Shown here in pieces: positions 1 to 6,939 of a DNA stretch of 13,828 nt. The stretch is from an uncultured Lachnospiraceae bacterium (GTDB lineage: Bacteria > Bacillota > Clostridia > Lachnospirales > Lachnospiraceae). Below the pieces are notes generated by a model that was not told where the DNA came from, made no database searches, and saw only the letters and a program-made list of their open reading frames with translations. The stretch covers positions 1-13,828 of the forward strand of contig CAJTRU010000082.1 of the NCBI GenBank assembly GCA_910579085.1, read 5' to 3'. The first letter of the stretch is position 1; each line of letters starts with the position of its first letter. Position numbers and translations under genes: made by a program.

Positions 1-148
1 CATTGCACTTAAAACGGGATACAAACACTGGCGGTGCTGAAGTGCGCCTGTCATGTAATAATATTAGATGGAACACCAGAAACCTGCTGTACCCATCAGA
101 ATTACAAAAAACATAATATAAAAACAGAATAGATAGTAACTGTAAATT
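1..148. repeat. Partial copy A of a palindromic repeat family (one arm, cut by the window start)
   Basis: Read on the minus strand from 148 to 1, this stretch begins with the same terminus as the complete element at 272-551 (AATTTACAGTTA). It then carries GGTTTCTGGTGTTCCA (the complement of 69-84), an ATTACATGACAGG block, a GCGCAC block and GTATCCC, in the same order as the partial copy at the right edge of the window. The 16-base GGTTTCTGGTGTTCCA is identical at 13743-13758. No open frame of note is present. Only one arm is visible; the other should lie outside the window. The family assignment rests on this ordered similarity, read by eye. Confidence 0.6.
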
Positions 149-288
149 ATGCTGTGGGGAGAGTGATTTAGACAAACGGAAGTACAGGGGTGTTATTTTT
201 ATATTAATACTTATATAACAATAATAATTACATATGTCTATAGGTGACTAGCAGAATAATCCCCACCACACAATTTACAGTTATCTTG
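131..288. repeat. Smaller nested palindrome between copies A and B
   Basis: The sequence at 131-160 and the complement of 260-288 match closely: both run AGATA, ACTGTAAATT, then GTGGGGA. Further in, TAGACA (169-174) faces TGTCTA (235-240), and an AT-rich centre contains the palindrome TATTAATA (202-209). The symmetry therefore extends beyond the shared element ends into the DNA between the two elements. It could be a shorter element of the same kind whose ends overlap its neighbours, or the product of an inverted duplication. No coding capacity is seen. Confidence 0.45.
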
Positions 289-551
289 TTATTTTGTGTT
301 TTGTTGTAAATTGCTGGCAACAGGTTTTGCGTGCCAGATGCTAGCAATTATTCCGTTAAAGGGGCACTTTAACCCCGCCGGCATTTAAGTCCATATATCC
401 CGTGGAAACTTATGTTTCCTTTGGGATATATGGGCTTTATGTGCCGTTGCGTGGGTTAACGTAGTGGGAGCGTGCCCCTGTACGGAATATTGCTGGCTCT
501 GGCACTAAAAACCGTCCGTCATATACAAACAACAAAAGATAACTGTAAATT
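272..551. mobile_element. Complete 280-bp palindromic, MITE-like element (copy B)
   Basis: The two ends are perfect 16-bp inverted repeats, AATTTACAGTTATCTT at 272-287 and its complement at 536-551. Inside, the arms keep pairing in order: 331-355 with 483-505, 360-367 with 472-479, 369-375 with 453-459, 391-401 with 423-433 (11 bp perfect), and an apical stem GGAAAC-TTAT-GTTTCC (404-419) exactly at the centre. The whole element could thus form one long imperfect hairpin or cruciform. It has no open frame and no transposase, so it would be non-autonomous. Related arms occur at 1-148 and 13704-13828. I see no clear target-site duplication (flanks CACAC and ATCAC). A structured non-coding RNA is an alternative reading. 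Confidence 0.65.
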
Positions 552-561
552 ATCACATACC

Positions 562-589
562 TTGACATAAGGTACAAAAATTATATAAT
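562..589 (+). promoter_or_regulatory. Sigma-A-type promoter for the first chemoreceptor gene
   Basis: TTGACA (562-567) and TATAAT (584-589) match the consensus at both boxes with a 16-bp spacer. The -35 box sits inside an inverted repeat, ACCTT-gacat-AAGGT (559-573), which could be an operator. The palindromic element ends only 10 bp upstream, at 551. A short hairpin, CCAGC (634-638) with GCTGG (647-651), lies in the leader just before the ribosome binding site. Confidence 0.65.
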
Positions 590-668
590 AAATATAACTA
601 ATACAGCATATGCAGGGTATCCTGTGTGTTTTACCAGCTTATTCTGGCTGGACGGAGGGAGGTATATA

Positions 669-1964
669 ATGAAGGGGAAGAGCATTAGAAACAAAATTAT
701 TGTAATTGCATCTATTCTTTTTGCACCACTGCTTGTTATGCAGCTAGTTATACTGGTGTTATTGTCAAAGGGCATAATTGGCATTTTAACATCTGTAATT
801 CTTACGGCTGTTATCCTGGTTGCAATATCATCAGCACTTATTTTGGCACTATGGTCATTTTTAAACCCGCTTATCTCAGTATTTGCTGGGAATAGTGGAC
901 AAAACACTACAGATAATAAAATGCTTCAGAAAATACATAAACTTGCCAGCCGCAATGACGGCATAGGTGATATGGTACGTACTGCCAATACTACTGTTGC
1001 TGGTTTTGCGGATATTATAAAGGGTATTAAGTCTGCTATAGGAAATCTTGAACATGTGTCGGCTGAATTTGAAATTACATTTAATGAGATGGAATATTCG
1101 ATGCAGGATACATCTGGAAATGTAAGTACCATTACAGGCAATACAATATCACAGGTAAATAATATACATGATATGAAGGATAAAATTGATGCCATAAGCC
1201 TGGCAATTGAAAATATTAACAGAAGCATTAAGGACTTATCAAAAAGTACAGAAGTGGTTGAAAACTGCCAGAATGATGCAGGACGTATTATGGATGAACT
1301 TACAAGTATTAGCAAGGAAAGCAGAATTGCTATTGAAGAGGTTAAGAGCCAGACGGACCGCACTAATAAGTCTGCACAGCAGATACGTACAGCTACAGGC
1401 ATTATTGCTGATATTTCAAACCAGACAAACCTGCTTGCACTTAATGCAAGTATTGAAGCAGCAAGGGCCGGTGAACATGGCAAGGGCTTTGCTGTTGTAG
1501 CTGAAGAAATAAGGCTGCTTGCAGACCAGTCAAAGGAATCTACAGAGCAGATTAACCATATTGTTAATGAATTAATTGCAAATTCTGATATTAGTGTTGA
1601 AATTACTGAACGTGTTTCGGAGTCGTTTAAGGAGCAGAATAAAAAGGTAGAAGAAACAGAAAATATATTTAAGTCCCTTAATTCAGAGCTGGTTAAGACA
1701 ACAGAAGCAATAAGGTGTATTGATTCTGAAATATCAGATTTAGACGGGCATAAAATATTAATTGGGAACAGTGCAGATGAAATGACTACATCTGCGGAGG
1801 AAAATGCAGAGCAGGCAAACCTTACATCAGATAATGTGGCAGGTCTCCAGGAAATGGTTGCAAATTGTACTGGGATGACTAAACAGGTTGTTGGTGTATC
1901 TGAAGAACTTGTTGGATATATAAAGAAGTTTGATACAAGCAGGATTTTAAATAATAATATATAA
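669..1964 (+). CDS. Methyl-accepting chemotaxis protein without an extracellular sensor domain
   Basis: A chemoreceptor of 431 residues that should signal to the CheA kinase through CheW. Two hydrophobic segments at about residues 9-31 and 35-62 are separated by only a few residues, so there is essentially no external domain. A long helical region follows, with at most a degenerate HAMP-like stretch near residues 95-130. The hairpin tip is clear: TNLLALNASIEAARAG from residue 253, then GKGFAVVAEEIRLLA. The tip has Ser where most relatives have Ala (LNAA). I chose the ATG at 669 because GGAGGGAGG (654-662) sits just upstream; an in-frame ATG at 624 has no such site. The signal is probably intracellular, membrane-borne or from a partner protein. 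The gene is preceded by a consensus promoter, and no terminator is visible after it. Confidence 0.88.
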   Translation: MKGKSIRNKIIVIASILFAPLLVMQLVILVLLSKGIIGILTSVILTAVILVAISSALILALWSFLNPLISVFAGNSGQNTTDNKMLQKIHKLASRNDGIGDMVRTANTTVAGFADIIKGIKSAIGNLEHVSAEFEITFNEMEYSMQDTSGNVSTITGNTISQVNNIHDMKDKIDAISLAIENINRSIKDLSKSTEVVENCQNDAGRIMDELTSISKESRIAIEEVKSQTDRTNKSAQQIRTATGIIADISNQTNLLALNASIEAARAGEHGKGFAVVAEEIRLLADQSKESTEQINHIVNELIANSDISVEITERVSESFKEQNKKVEETENIFKSLNSELVKTTEAIRCIDSEISDLDGHKILIGNSADEMTTSAEENAEQANLTSDNVAGLQEMVANCTGMTKQVVGVSEELVGYIKKFDTSRILNNNI

Positions 1965-2002
1965 CAAGACAGTTCCATTTTGTGTAAAAATTATTGGCAA
2001 TA

Positions 2003-2049
2003 TTGACAAACAAAGATATTAGAATTATAATTGAAAGTGGTTAAACCAC
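2003..2049 (+). promoter_or_regulatory. Consensus promoter with symmetric site at the start point, for cheW and receptor
   Basis: TTGACA (2003-2008), a 17-bp spacer and TATAAT (2026-2031) make a perfect sigma-A consensus. The expected start point, about 2038, falls in the perfect inverted repeat GTGGTT-A-AACCAC (2037-2049). At DNA level this could be a repressor operator; in RNA it would be a 5' end hairpin. It is the only strong promoter seen before cheW. Confidence 0.7.
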
Positions 2050-2308
2050 GAAAAAAATAAATCTGGAATACCATATCCAGGTAAGAATAAAAGGGGAAAG
2101 GAGAAATAATATTTATGTGGCTGTACCCGCTATAAACGCCACTGGCAAATATAAATGCTTCTGGTATTGTTTCTGTGTGGGGAAAGCAGATTAAAACCAG
2201 AACATCTTCCACAAAAGGCAGGCAGGTATAAATTCTAATTATAAATATGGTGCCTGGTAAAAAGTATGCAGTGGAATAATGCATAACTAAGAAAGGAGTT
2301 AATATATA
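2050..2308 (+). promoter_or_regulatory. Long structured 5' leader of the cheW operon
   Basis: About 270 nt separate the promoter start point from cheW, with no convincing reading frame. Several stems can be drawn: CTGGA (2063-2067) with TCCAG (2076-2080), TTCTGG (2159-2164) with CCAGAA (2197-2202), and a nested pair TTCCAC (2207-2212) with GTGGAA (2271-2276) enclosing CAGGCA (2219-2224) with TGCCTG (2251-2256). No T-run terminator follows these stems. It does not match the conserved blocks of c-di-GMP-I or other riboswitches I could recall. The ribosome binding site GAAAGGAG lies just before 2309. It may be an RNA regulator of unknown type or a plain leader. Confidence 0.35.
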
Positions 2309-2824
2309 ATGGCAGAGGAAGTTTTGGAAGAGGTGCTGGAGGAGGAAGATACACAGAAAGGGAAGTTTATGACCTTCCGGACAGGTAATGAATATTATGG
2401 CATAAGCATAAGCTATGTGAATGAAATTATTGTAATGCAGCCAATTACAGCTATACCTGAAGCGGAAGATTACATAAAAGGGCTTCTTAACCTCAGGGGT
2501 AAGATTATTCCTGTTATTGATGTCCGGGTAAGGTTTGAGATGAGCCAGAAGGACTACACTGACAGGACATGTATTATTGTCATTAATGTAAAATCCACTA
2601 CTATCGGGCTTATTGTTGAGGAGATAGCAGAGGTTGACACAATAATGGACAGTGATATTATGCCGCCTCCAACACTTGGACATAAAGGAAAAGAGCAAAA
2701 TAAATATGTATATGGCCTTGCTAAGACAGGCAATACAGTAAAGCTGCTGCTTGACCCTGAACGGCTTATTGAGGATGCAGCTATAGAAATACCTGGCGAG
2801 GAGAGCCAGGAAGAAGAACAATAG
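2309..2824 (+). CDS. cheW: Chemotaxis coupling protein CheW
   Basis: A 171-residue protein that couples receptor signalling tips to the CheA kinase in cytoplasmic arrays. The CheW fold is clear: an acidic start (residues 1-15, rich in Glu), then the typical GNEYYGISISYVNEII strand and helix, ITAIPEAEDYIKGLLNLRG, KIIPVIDVRVRF and IGLIVEEIAEV. The C-terminal tail is again Glu-rich (GEESQEEEQ). Both acidic ends extend past the usual core of about 140-150 residues. A good ribosome binding site (GAAAGGAG) precedes the ATG. The receptor gene follows after 21 bp, so the two are almost surely one operon. That places this CheW as the likely partner of that receptor. Coupling to the other receptors here is inferred. 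Confidence 0.93.
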   Translation: MAEEVLEEVLEEEDTQKGKFMTFRTGNEYYGISISYVNEIIVMQPITAIPEAEDYIKGLLNLRGKIIPVIDVRVRFEMSQKDYTDRTCIIVINVKSTTIGLIVEEIAEVDTIMDSDIMPPPTLGHKGKEQNKYVYGLAKTGNTVKLLLDPERLIEDAAIEIPGEESQEEEQ

Positions 2825-2845
2825 GGAGTAACAGGGGGAAAAAAG

Positions 2846-4711
2846 ATGAGTAAAAACAGAAATATAACGGAGGCATCTAACATGAAGAAGAGATTTAAGT
2901 TTAGTGACATGTCAGTCAGAAGCAAGTTGTTAATGTTTGGCGGTGTTGCACTGCTGTTTACGGTGATTATTGCTATAGCAAGTATTAAAATCCTCCAGAC
3001 CACAAATGAAGAACGCACAAGGCGTTATGTTGTTTATGCTGACCGTGAGATAGCATTAAGTGATACATTTACATATTTTAACCAGATAAGGACAAATGTA
3101 CGTAACCTGATAGGTATATATAAAGATATGCCAGAAAAACAACAGGAAACAATTAAGTTAATTGATGAAGAGTTTGCATCAATAGATACAAAGTTTGAAA
3201 CTTTCAGGGTATATCTTGACCAGTATGATGAAAGCATACAACAAGGATTTGACCAGCTTGTAGAATGTATTAGTAAATTTAAAGATTCTACAGATATTGT
3301 GGTTTCTTTTACTAATGCAAAAGACTTTGTAGCAGCAGAAGAAGAAATTGAGAATAACAGCATGGTTGTTGCAGAGGAAGCAAGTGAAGTATTTGATAAG
3401 ATAATTTCTGACATGGTAACAGAAGCTGATAAAGAGTCTGAAAGGATTGATACTACTGTCAAGACACTTGCAGTTATACTTATAGGGATATGTGTAGTAT
3501 GTATTATTGTTATGATGGCACTCTGTTTCTCTATTACAAGAACTATTACAGGGCCTGTTTCAAAGCTTTCAGTAGCAGCAAGGAAACTTGCGGTTGGTGA
3601 TGTAGATACTGATTGTACAAAGATGCATGATGATGACCTGGGTGAACTGATGGAAGCATTTGGCAATATGGCAGAGACTATTAAGGAACAGGCAGCAGTT
3701 GCAGATGCTATTTCAAAAGGTGATTTAACTATTGAAGTAACACCAAGAAGTGATAAAGACCTTCTTGGCAAGGCATTGCAGAGGCTTGTTGAGAATAATA
3801 ATAAAGCTCTTGGCAGTGTGCAGGAATCTACAATGCAGGTAACAATTGGTGCTGAACAGGTTGCTAATGCCAGCCAGGCACTTGCACAAGGTTCAACTGA
3901 ACAGGCAAGTGCATTACAGCAGGTAACAGCTTCAATTAATGAAATTGCAGAGAAGACAAAGAAAAATGCTTCTGAGGCAACTACAGCTAATGACCTTGTT
4001 AATACAGTTAAAAATATGGCAGAAGATGGAAATGGCCAGATGAAGTCGTTAACTGGCGCAATGAATGATATTAATGATTCTTCTGAAACAATTTCAAAGA
4101 TTATTAAGACTATTGATGATATTGCATTCCAGACAAATATACTTGCATTAAATGCAGCAGTTGAGGCAGCACGTGCAGGTGTACATGGAAAAGGTTTTGC
4201 GGTTGTAGCAGAAGAAGTAAGAAACCTTGCTGCTAAGTGTGGCTCTGCTGCAAGTGAAACAGCAGAAATGATTGAAGACTCTATCCGCAAGGTAGGCAAT
4301 GGAAGGCAGCTTGCTTCAGAAACAGCAGAGGCACTTGACAGGATTGTAGGCTCTATTGAAGAAGTTGCAGGCATAATTAATAATATTGCAATATCTTCTA
4401 ATGACCAGGCAACCGCTGTTTCACAGATTGACCAGGCAATAGGCCAGGTTTCTACAGTTGTACAGACAAACTCAGCTACAAGCGAACAGTGTGCATCAGC
4501 AAGTGAAGAGCTTTCAAACCAGGCTATGAACCTTAGAAACCAGATGTCACAGTATAAACTTAAAGCAGGGTTAGGCGGAAGTGTTATAAGCAGTATACCT
4601 GTTACTCCTAGAAATGAAATACCTGTATCAAATTATTCTACTGACAGTTATACAGACAGCAGCTATAATGAGCAGATTATTTCACTTGATGGTGATATCG
4701 GAAAATATTAA
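2846..4711 (+). CDS. Methyl-accepting chemotaxis protein, classical transmembrane type with HAMP
   Basis: A 621-residue receptor. Membrane helix 1 is at about residues 28-50. An extracellular region of about 155 residues follows, mostly helical and probably a four-helix-bundle sensor. Helix 2 is at about 207-229. HAMP comes next at about 230-283 (ITGPVSKLSVAARKLAVGD), and a second HAMP-like unit (AISKGDLTIEVTPRSDKDLLG) to about 325. The signalling hairpin carries TNILALNAAVEAARAG from residue 430, then GKGFAVVAEEVRNLA. The C-terminus has no receptor-tail pentapeptide. It is translated from GGGGG at 2834-2838. A second in-frame ATG at 2882 has a better GGAGG (2869-2873) and may be the true start, removing 12 residues. 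It is co-transcribed with cheW and ends at a strong terminator. The ligand is unknown. Confidence 0.92.
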   Translation: MSKNRNITEASNMKKRFKFSDMSVRSKLLMFGGVALLFTVIIAIASIKILQTTNEERTRRYVVYADREIALSDTFTYFNQIRTNVRNLIGIYKDMPEKQQETIKLIDEEFASIDTKFETFRVYLDQYDESIQQGFDQLVECISKFKDSTDIVVSFTNAKDFVAAEEEIENNSMVVAEEASEVFDKIISDMVTEADKESERIDTTVKTLAVILIGICVVCIIVMMALCFSITRTITGPVSKLSVAARKLAVGDVDTDCTKMHDDDLGELMEAFGNMAETIKEQAAVADAISKGDLTIEVTPRSDKDLLGKALQRLVENNNKALGSVQESTMQVTIGAEQVANASQALAQGSTEQASALQQVTASINEIAEKTKKNASEATTANDLVNTVKNMAEDGNGQMKSLTGAMNDINDSSETISKIIKTIDDIAFQTNILALNAAVEAARAGVHGKGFAVVAEEVRNLAAKCGSAASETAEMIEDSIRKVGNGRQLASETAEALDRIVGSIEEVAGIINNIAISSNDQATAVSQIDQAIGQVSTVVQTNSATSEQCASASEELSNQAMNLRNQMSQYKLKAGLGGSVISSIPVTPRNEIPVSNYSTDSYTDSSYNEQIISLDGDIGKY

Positions 4712-4740
4712 TATAAAGTTTTAATAAAATACAAATTATA

Positions 4741-4777
4741 AAACAGGCACATAAGTAAAATTATGTGCCTGTTTTTT
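4741..4777 (+). terminator. Intrinsic terminator of the cheW-receptor operon
   Basis: AAACAGGCACATAA (4741-4754) pairs perfectly with TTATGTGCCTGTTT (4761-4774) around a 6-nt loop, and the stem runs into TTTTTT (4772-4777). It lies 30 bp after the receptor stop codon. Confidence 0.92.
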
Positions 4778-4799
4778 GCTATTATCTTTTTTATTATTG

Positions 4800-4814
4800 T
4801 TATTACAGTAATAA
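4800..4814. promoter_or_regulatory. Short perfect palindrome upstream of the two small genes
   Basis: TTATTAC-A-GTAATAA is a perfect 7+1+7 inverted repeat, 53 bp before the next start codon. It could be an operator. No good promoter boxes are seen between the terminator and the gene; TTGTTA at 4797-4802 is a possible weak -35 box overlapping the palindrome. Confidence 0.3.
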
Positions 4815-4867
4815 ATGCCTGGTAAATAACATAGATTATAGCAGAAATCATTTTTAAGGAGGTTTTT

Positions 4868-5413
4868 ATGCCAATACCAAACGAACGTGAACGCCATATG
4901 GAGATGTTAAGAGCAGCGCTTCCATATGTACCACCTGAAAACAGACATGCAATGGAGATACTGTTACAGGCAAATTCACTTGTCAACCTTGCAATGCAGC
5001 CGCCATCAGCAGAACTGGAAGGGTGTGATATTGAAGGGGCAGAAAGCAGGCCGCCATTTATGCCTGACCCAGAAGCAATGCTTATGAATATAAAACAGTT
5101 CTGTAATAAAAAAGAATCAGAGACAATACAGGTTCTCCTAAATTTTATACATGCAGATAAACTATTTAAGAGTTACAGGGACTTTGCACATTCACATCCT
5201 GATATGCTGGAAGCATCTGAGATAAATAATAACAGCACAACACCATTAAGTATATTATTCCAGCTTATTAACGGGCTTGGTTCAATAAGCAGCAACCTGA
5301 ATAAAAACAATACACCAGGCGGGAATTTTATGATGGAATTTCTTATGTCACAGCTTCCGCCAGAGCAGAAATCAGCTTTTGAACAGCTTCAGGGAATAAT
5401 GGTAAATTCATAG
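4868..5413 (+). CDS. Small protein of unknown function with repeated PPE-x(4)-A-x-E-x-L motif
   Basis: I do not recognise this 181-residue protein. It has no signal peptide and no membrane segment, and it looks soluble and mainly helical, with a Pro-rich linker at about 45-68 and an Asn/Ser-rich stretch at about 119-149. The same short motif appears near both ends: VPPENRHAMEIL at residues 21-32 and LPPEQKSAFEQL at 163-174. A related middle segment (KKESETIQVLLNFI) lies at 81-94. The start is well supported by AAGGAGG seven bases before the ATG. The next gene, 35 bp downstream, encodes a smaller protein with the same C-terminal motif, so the two are probably co-transcribed and related. It may mediate protein-protein contacts. 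The position after a chemotaxis operon is suggestive only, since a terminator lies between. Confidence 0.8.
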   Translation: MPIPNERERHMEMLRAALPYVPPENRHAMEILLQANSLVNLAMQPPSAELEGCDIEGAESRPPFMPDPEAMLMNIKQFCNKKESETIQVLLNFIHADKLFKSYRDFAHSHPDMLEASEINNNSTTPLSILFQLINGLGSISSNLNKNNTPGGNFMMEFLMSQLPPEQKSAFEQLQGIMVNS

Positions 5414-5448
5414 TATAATGCACACTTTAGTGCAGAAAGGAGACCAGA

Positions 5449-5712
5449 TTGGAAGATTGGAGAAATAGCCCTGCATTTCTTGGTATGGATGGAAGAAAGC
5501 GGCAGAAGGTAGAAGAATTATTTAATTTACTTAAAGGTAAGAATATAAATGATGCACTTCCTATAGTAACAAACTGGAATATGCAGTTAAAACAGGAGAA
5601 TATTTCATTTACAAGCCAGGAAAATGAATTGCTTTCACAACTGTTCCTGGCGGAACTTTCACCTGCCCAGATGAAGCAGTTTGAATTCTTAAAATCCTTT
5701 ATGAAGAAATAA
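5449..5712 (+). CDS. Small protein of unknown function, related at its ends to the preceding one
   Basis: An 87-residue soluble protein that I do not recognise. It starts at TTG, with AAAGGAG (5436-5442) six bases upstream. Its C-terminus LSPAQMKQFEFL (residues 70-81) aligns with LPPEQKSAFEQL of the upstream protein, and its N-terminal KRQKVEELFNLL (17-28) aligns more loosely with the N-terminal motif there. It therefore looks like a shortened paralogue with two motif units. It is the last gene of a likely two-gene operon. No terminator with a T-run is visible directly after it; the following DNA is highly structured. Confidence 0.72.
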   Translation: MEDWRNSPAFLGMDGRKRQKVEELFNLLKGKNINDALPIVTNWNMQLKQENISFTSQENELLSQLFLAELSPAQMKQFEFLKSFMKK

Positions 5713-5735
5713 AGCAGTAAATATAATTTACCCAT

Positions 5736-5831
5736 AAGCCCTTCCACTACATTTTAGCCTTATCGGGCAGCAAAGCGGATTGCGGATATATGCCTGGCTA
5801 TGTCATATACCATATGCGGTGGACAGGGCTT
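5736..5831 (+). promoter_or_regulatory. Structured intergenic segment before the membrane protein gene
   Basis: AAGCCCTTCCAC (5736-5747) pairs with GTGGACAGGGCTT (5819-5831) apart from a 1-2 nt bulge, closing a domain of about 70 nt. Inside, GGATATATG (5784-5792) can pair with CATATACC (5804-5811). No T-run follows, so it is not a standard terminator. It may be a folded leader or a degraded repeat. A weak promoter-like TTGCCC (5854-5859) and TATAAC (5874-5879) lie downstream with only 14 bp between them. Confidence 0.35.
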
Positions 5832-5913
5832 GTATACATTGCCTGTAGATAAATTGCCCGTTTTATGATATATTATAACACAGTAATATTATTTGGCGGC
5901 ATGGGGGAATTTT

Positions 5914-6939
5914 ATGGACAATAAATATGAAACTGTTTATAAGCAGTTTGAAAAGAACTTTAAGGAAGAGGCAGAAGCATTTATTACAAAGGAAGATATA
6001 AAAAGCACACTACATATGGAGCATGTGCGTTTTAGTAATGCAGAAAAATATAATATACCAATAAATAAATTTGCTGGCAGCAGCCTTGCACGTTATACTA
6101 AAGATATGCTCAGGCAGCGCCAGCCTTTATTTTTTATATATTATATTCTTAGCCAGGTTACAAGCTTTTTCTACTGCCTGCTTATCTGGGGCACTATTAA
6201 ATGTGTATTTTTGTATCTGGCAGGAATTAATAAAGAAGCATTTAGTGAAAAAATGCCTATGTCCATGCCCGTTATATTCTTTGCAGTAGTAATTATATGC
6301 AATGCATTTATGCAGTTCTATACAAGAAAGGTTCTTTATTCATGTAAAGGAAATATTAAAAAACGGATATCCATATTAAATATTGCCTGTTATTTTATAT
6401 CAGCAGTTATAGTGGTATTATCAGTTTTATTTTTATATATTAATAAAGAAAATTACTTGTCTGTGAATTTATCTTTATTCCAGATATTTATAATTTCGGC
6501 CGCCATGCTTTCGGCAGCAGGTATCCATAATGTTATATATAGTAGTAATTCCGTTTCATTTGTTGCAATATGTGGTACTATAATGCTACATAAAGTTCCA
6601 GAAACGGACAAGGCTGTTACAGATTATATGGAATTTTCACTTAAAACATTTCTTATAAGGCATAATGTTTCCAGCAGCAGTTATAGACAGGACATCCAGT
6701 TACAGGAAGAATATAAGAAATGGTTACGTTCCCATGTAGTTACAATAAGGGCGTATGGGGCAATAGCATTTTTTATCGCATTTATGCTTGTAATAATATG
6801 CCTGCGCCAGCTTGTTATAACAGGAGTATCCGCTGGCATGGCAATATTTAGCATTACAGCATTAGCAGTAGCTGTAATATTTTTTCTTACGATATTGTCA
6901 TGCAACCAGATATTAAAGGCTTGCAGGAATATAGTGTAA
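5914..6939 (+). CDS. Polytopic membrane protein of unknown function
   Basis: A 341-residue protein with a soluble, charged N-terminus of about 65 residues and then roughly seven hydrophobic segments. They lie near residues 72-97, 115-133, 152-175, 183-203, 211-228, 273-296 and 302-330, and are interrupted by a soluble stretch around 230-270. No motif that I can name is present. I chose the ATG at 5914, preceded by GGGGG at 5903-5907; an upstream in-frame TTG at 5893 has no ribosome binding site. The stop codon directly abuts the stop of the convergent gene on the other strand, with no terminator between them. It stands alone as a transcription unit. A transporter or a membrane-anchored partner protein is possible, but nothing visible decides it. 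Confidence 0.75.
   Translation: MDNKYETVYKQFEKNFKEEAEAFITKEDIKSTLHMEHVRFSNAEKYNIPINKFAGSSLARYTKDMLRQRQPLFFIYYILSQVTSFFYCLLIWGTIKCVFLYLAGINKEAFSEKMPMSMPVIFFAVVIICNAFMQFYTRKVLYSCKGNIKKRISILNIACYFISAVIVVLSVLFLYINKENYLSVNLSLFQIFIISAAMLSAAGIHNVIYSSNSVSFVAICGTIMLHKVPETDKAVTDYMEFSLKTFLIRHNVSSSSYRQDIQLQEEYKKWLRSHVVTIRAYGAIAFFIAFMLVIICLRQLVITGVSAGMAIFSITALAVAVIFFLTILSCNQILKACRNIV

Noticed and set aside
272..551. Integron attC site, group II intron or CRISPR repeat
   Set aside because: There is no integrase, reverse transcriptase or spaced short direct repeat; the structure is a single long palindrome with inverted ends.
624..668. Upstream ATG at 624 as start of the first receptor
   Set aside because: No ribosome binding site precedes it, whereas GGAGGGAGG directly precedes the in-frame ATG at 669.
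926..1978. Long minus-strand open frame opposite the first receptor gene
   Set aside because: It is antisense to a clear chemoreceptor; its Ser/Ile-rich translation mirrors the coiled-coil codons and has no domain. The same holds for 3034-4374 and 10691-11488.
2050..2308. c-di-GMP or other known riboswitch before cheW
   Set aside because: Motility genes are frequent targets, but I could not find the conserved blocks of c-di-GMP-I in this leader, so I name no class.
1991..2821. Minus-strand open frame covering cheW and its leader
   Set aside because: cheW on the plus strand is certain, and the antisense translation is low-complexity and resembles no family. No ribosome binding site supports it.
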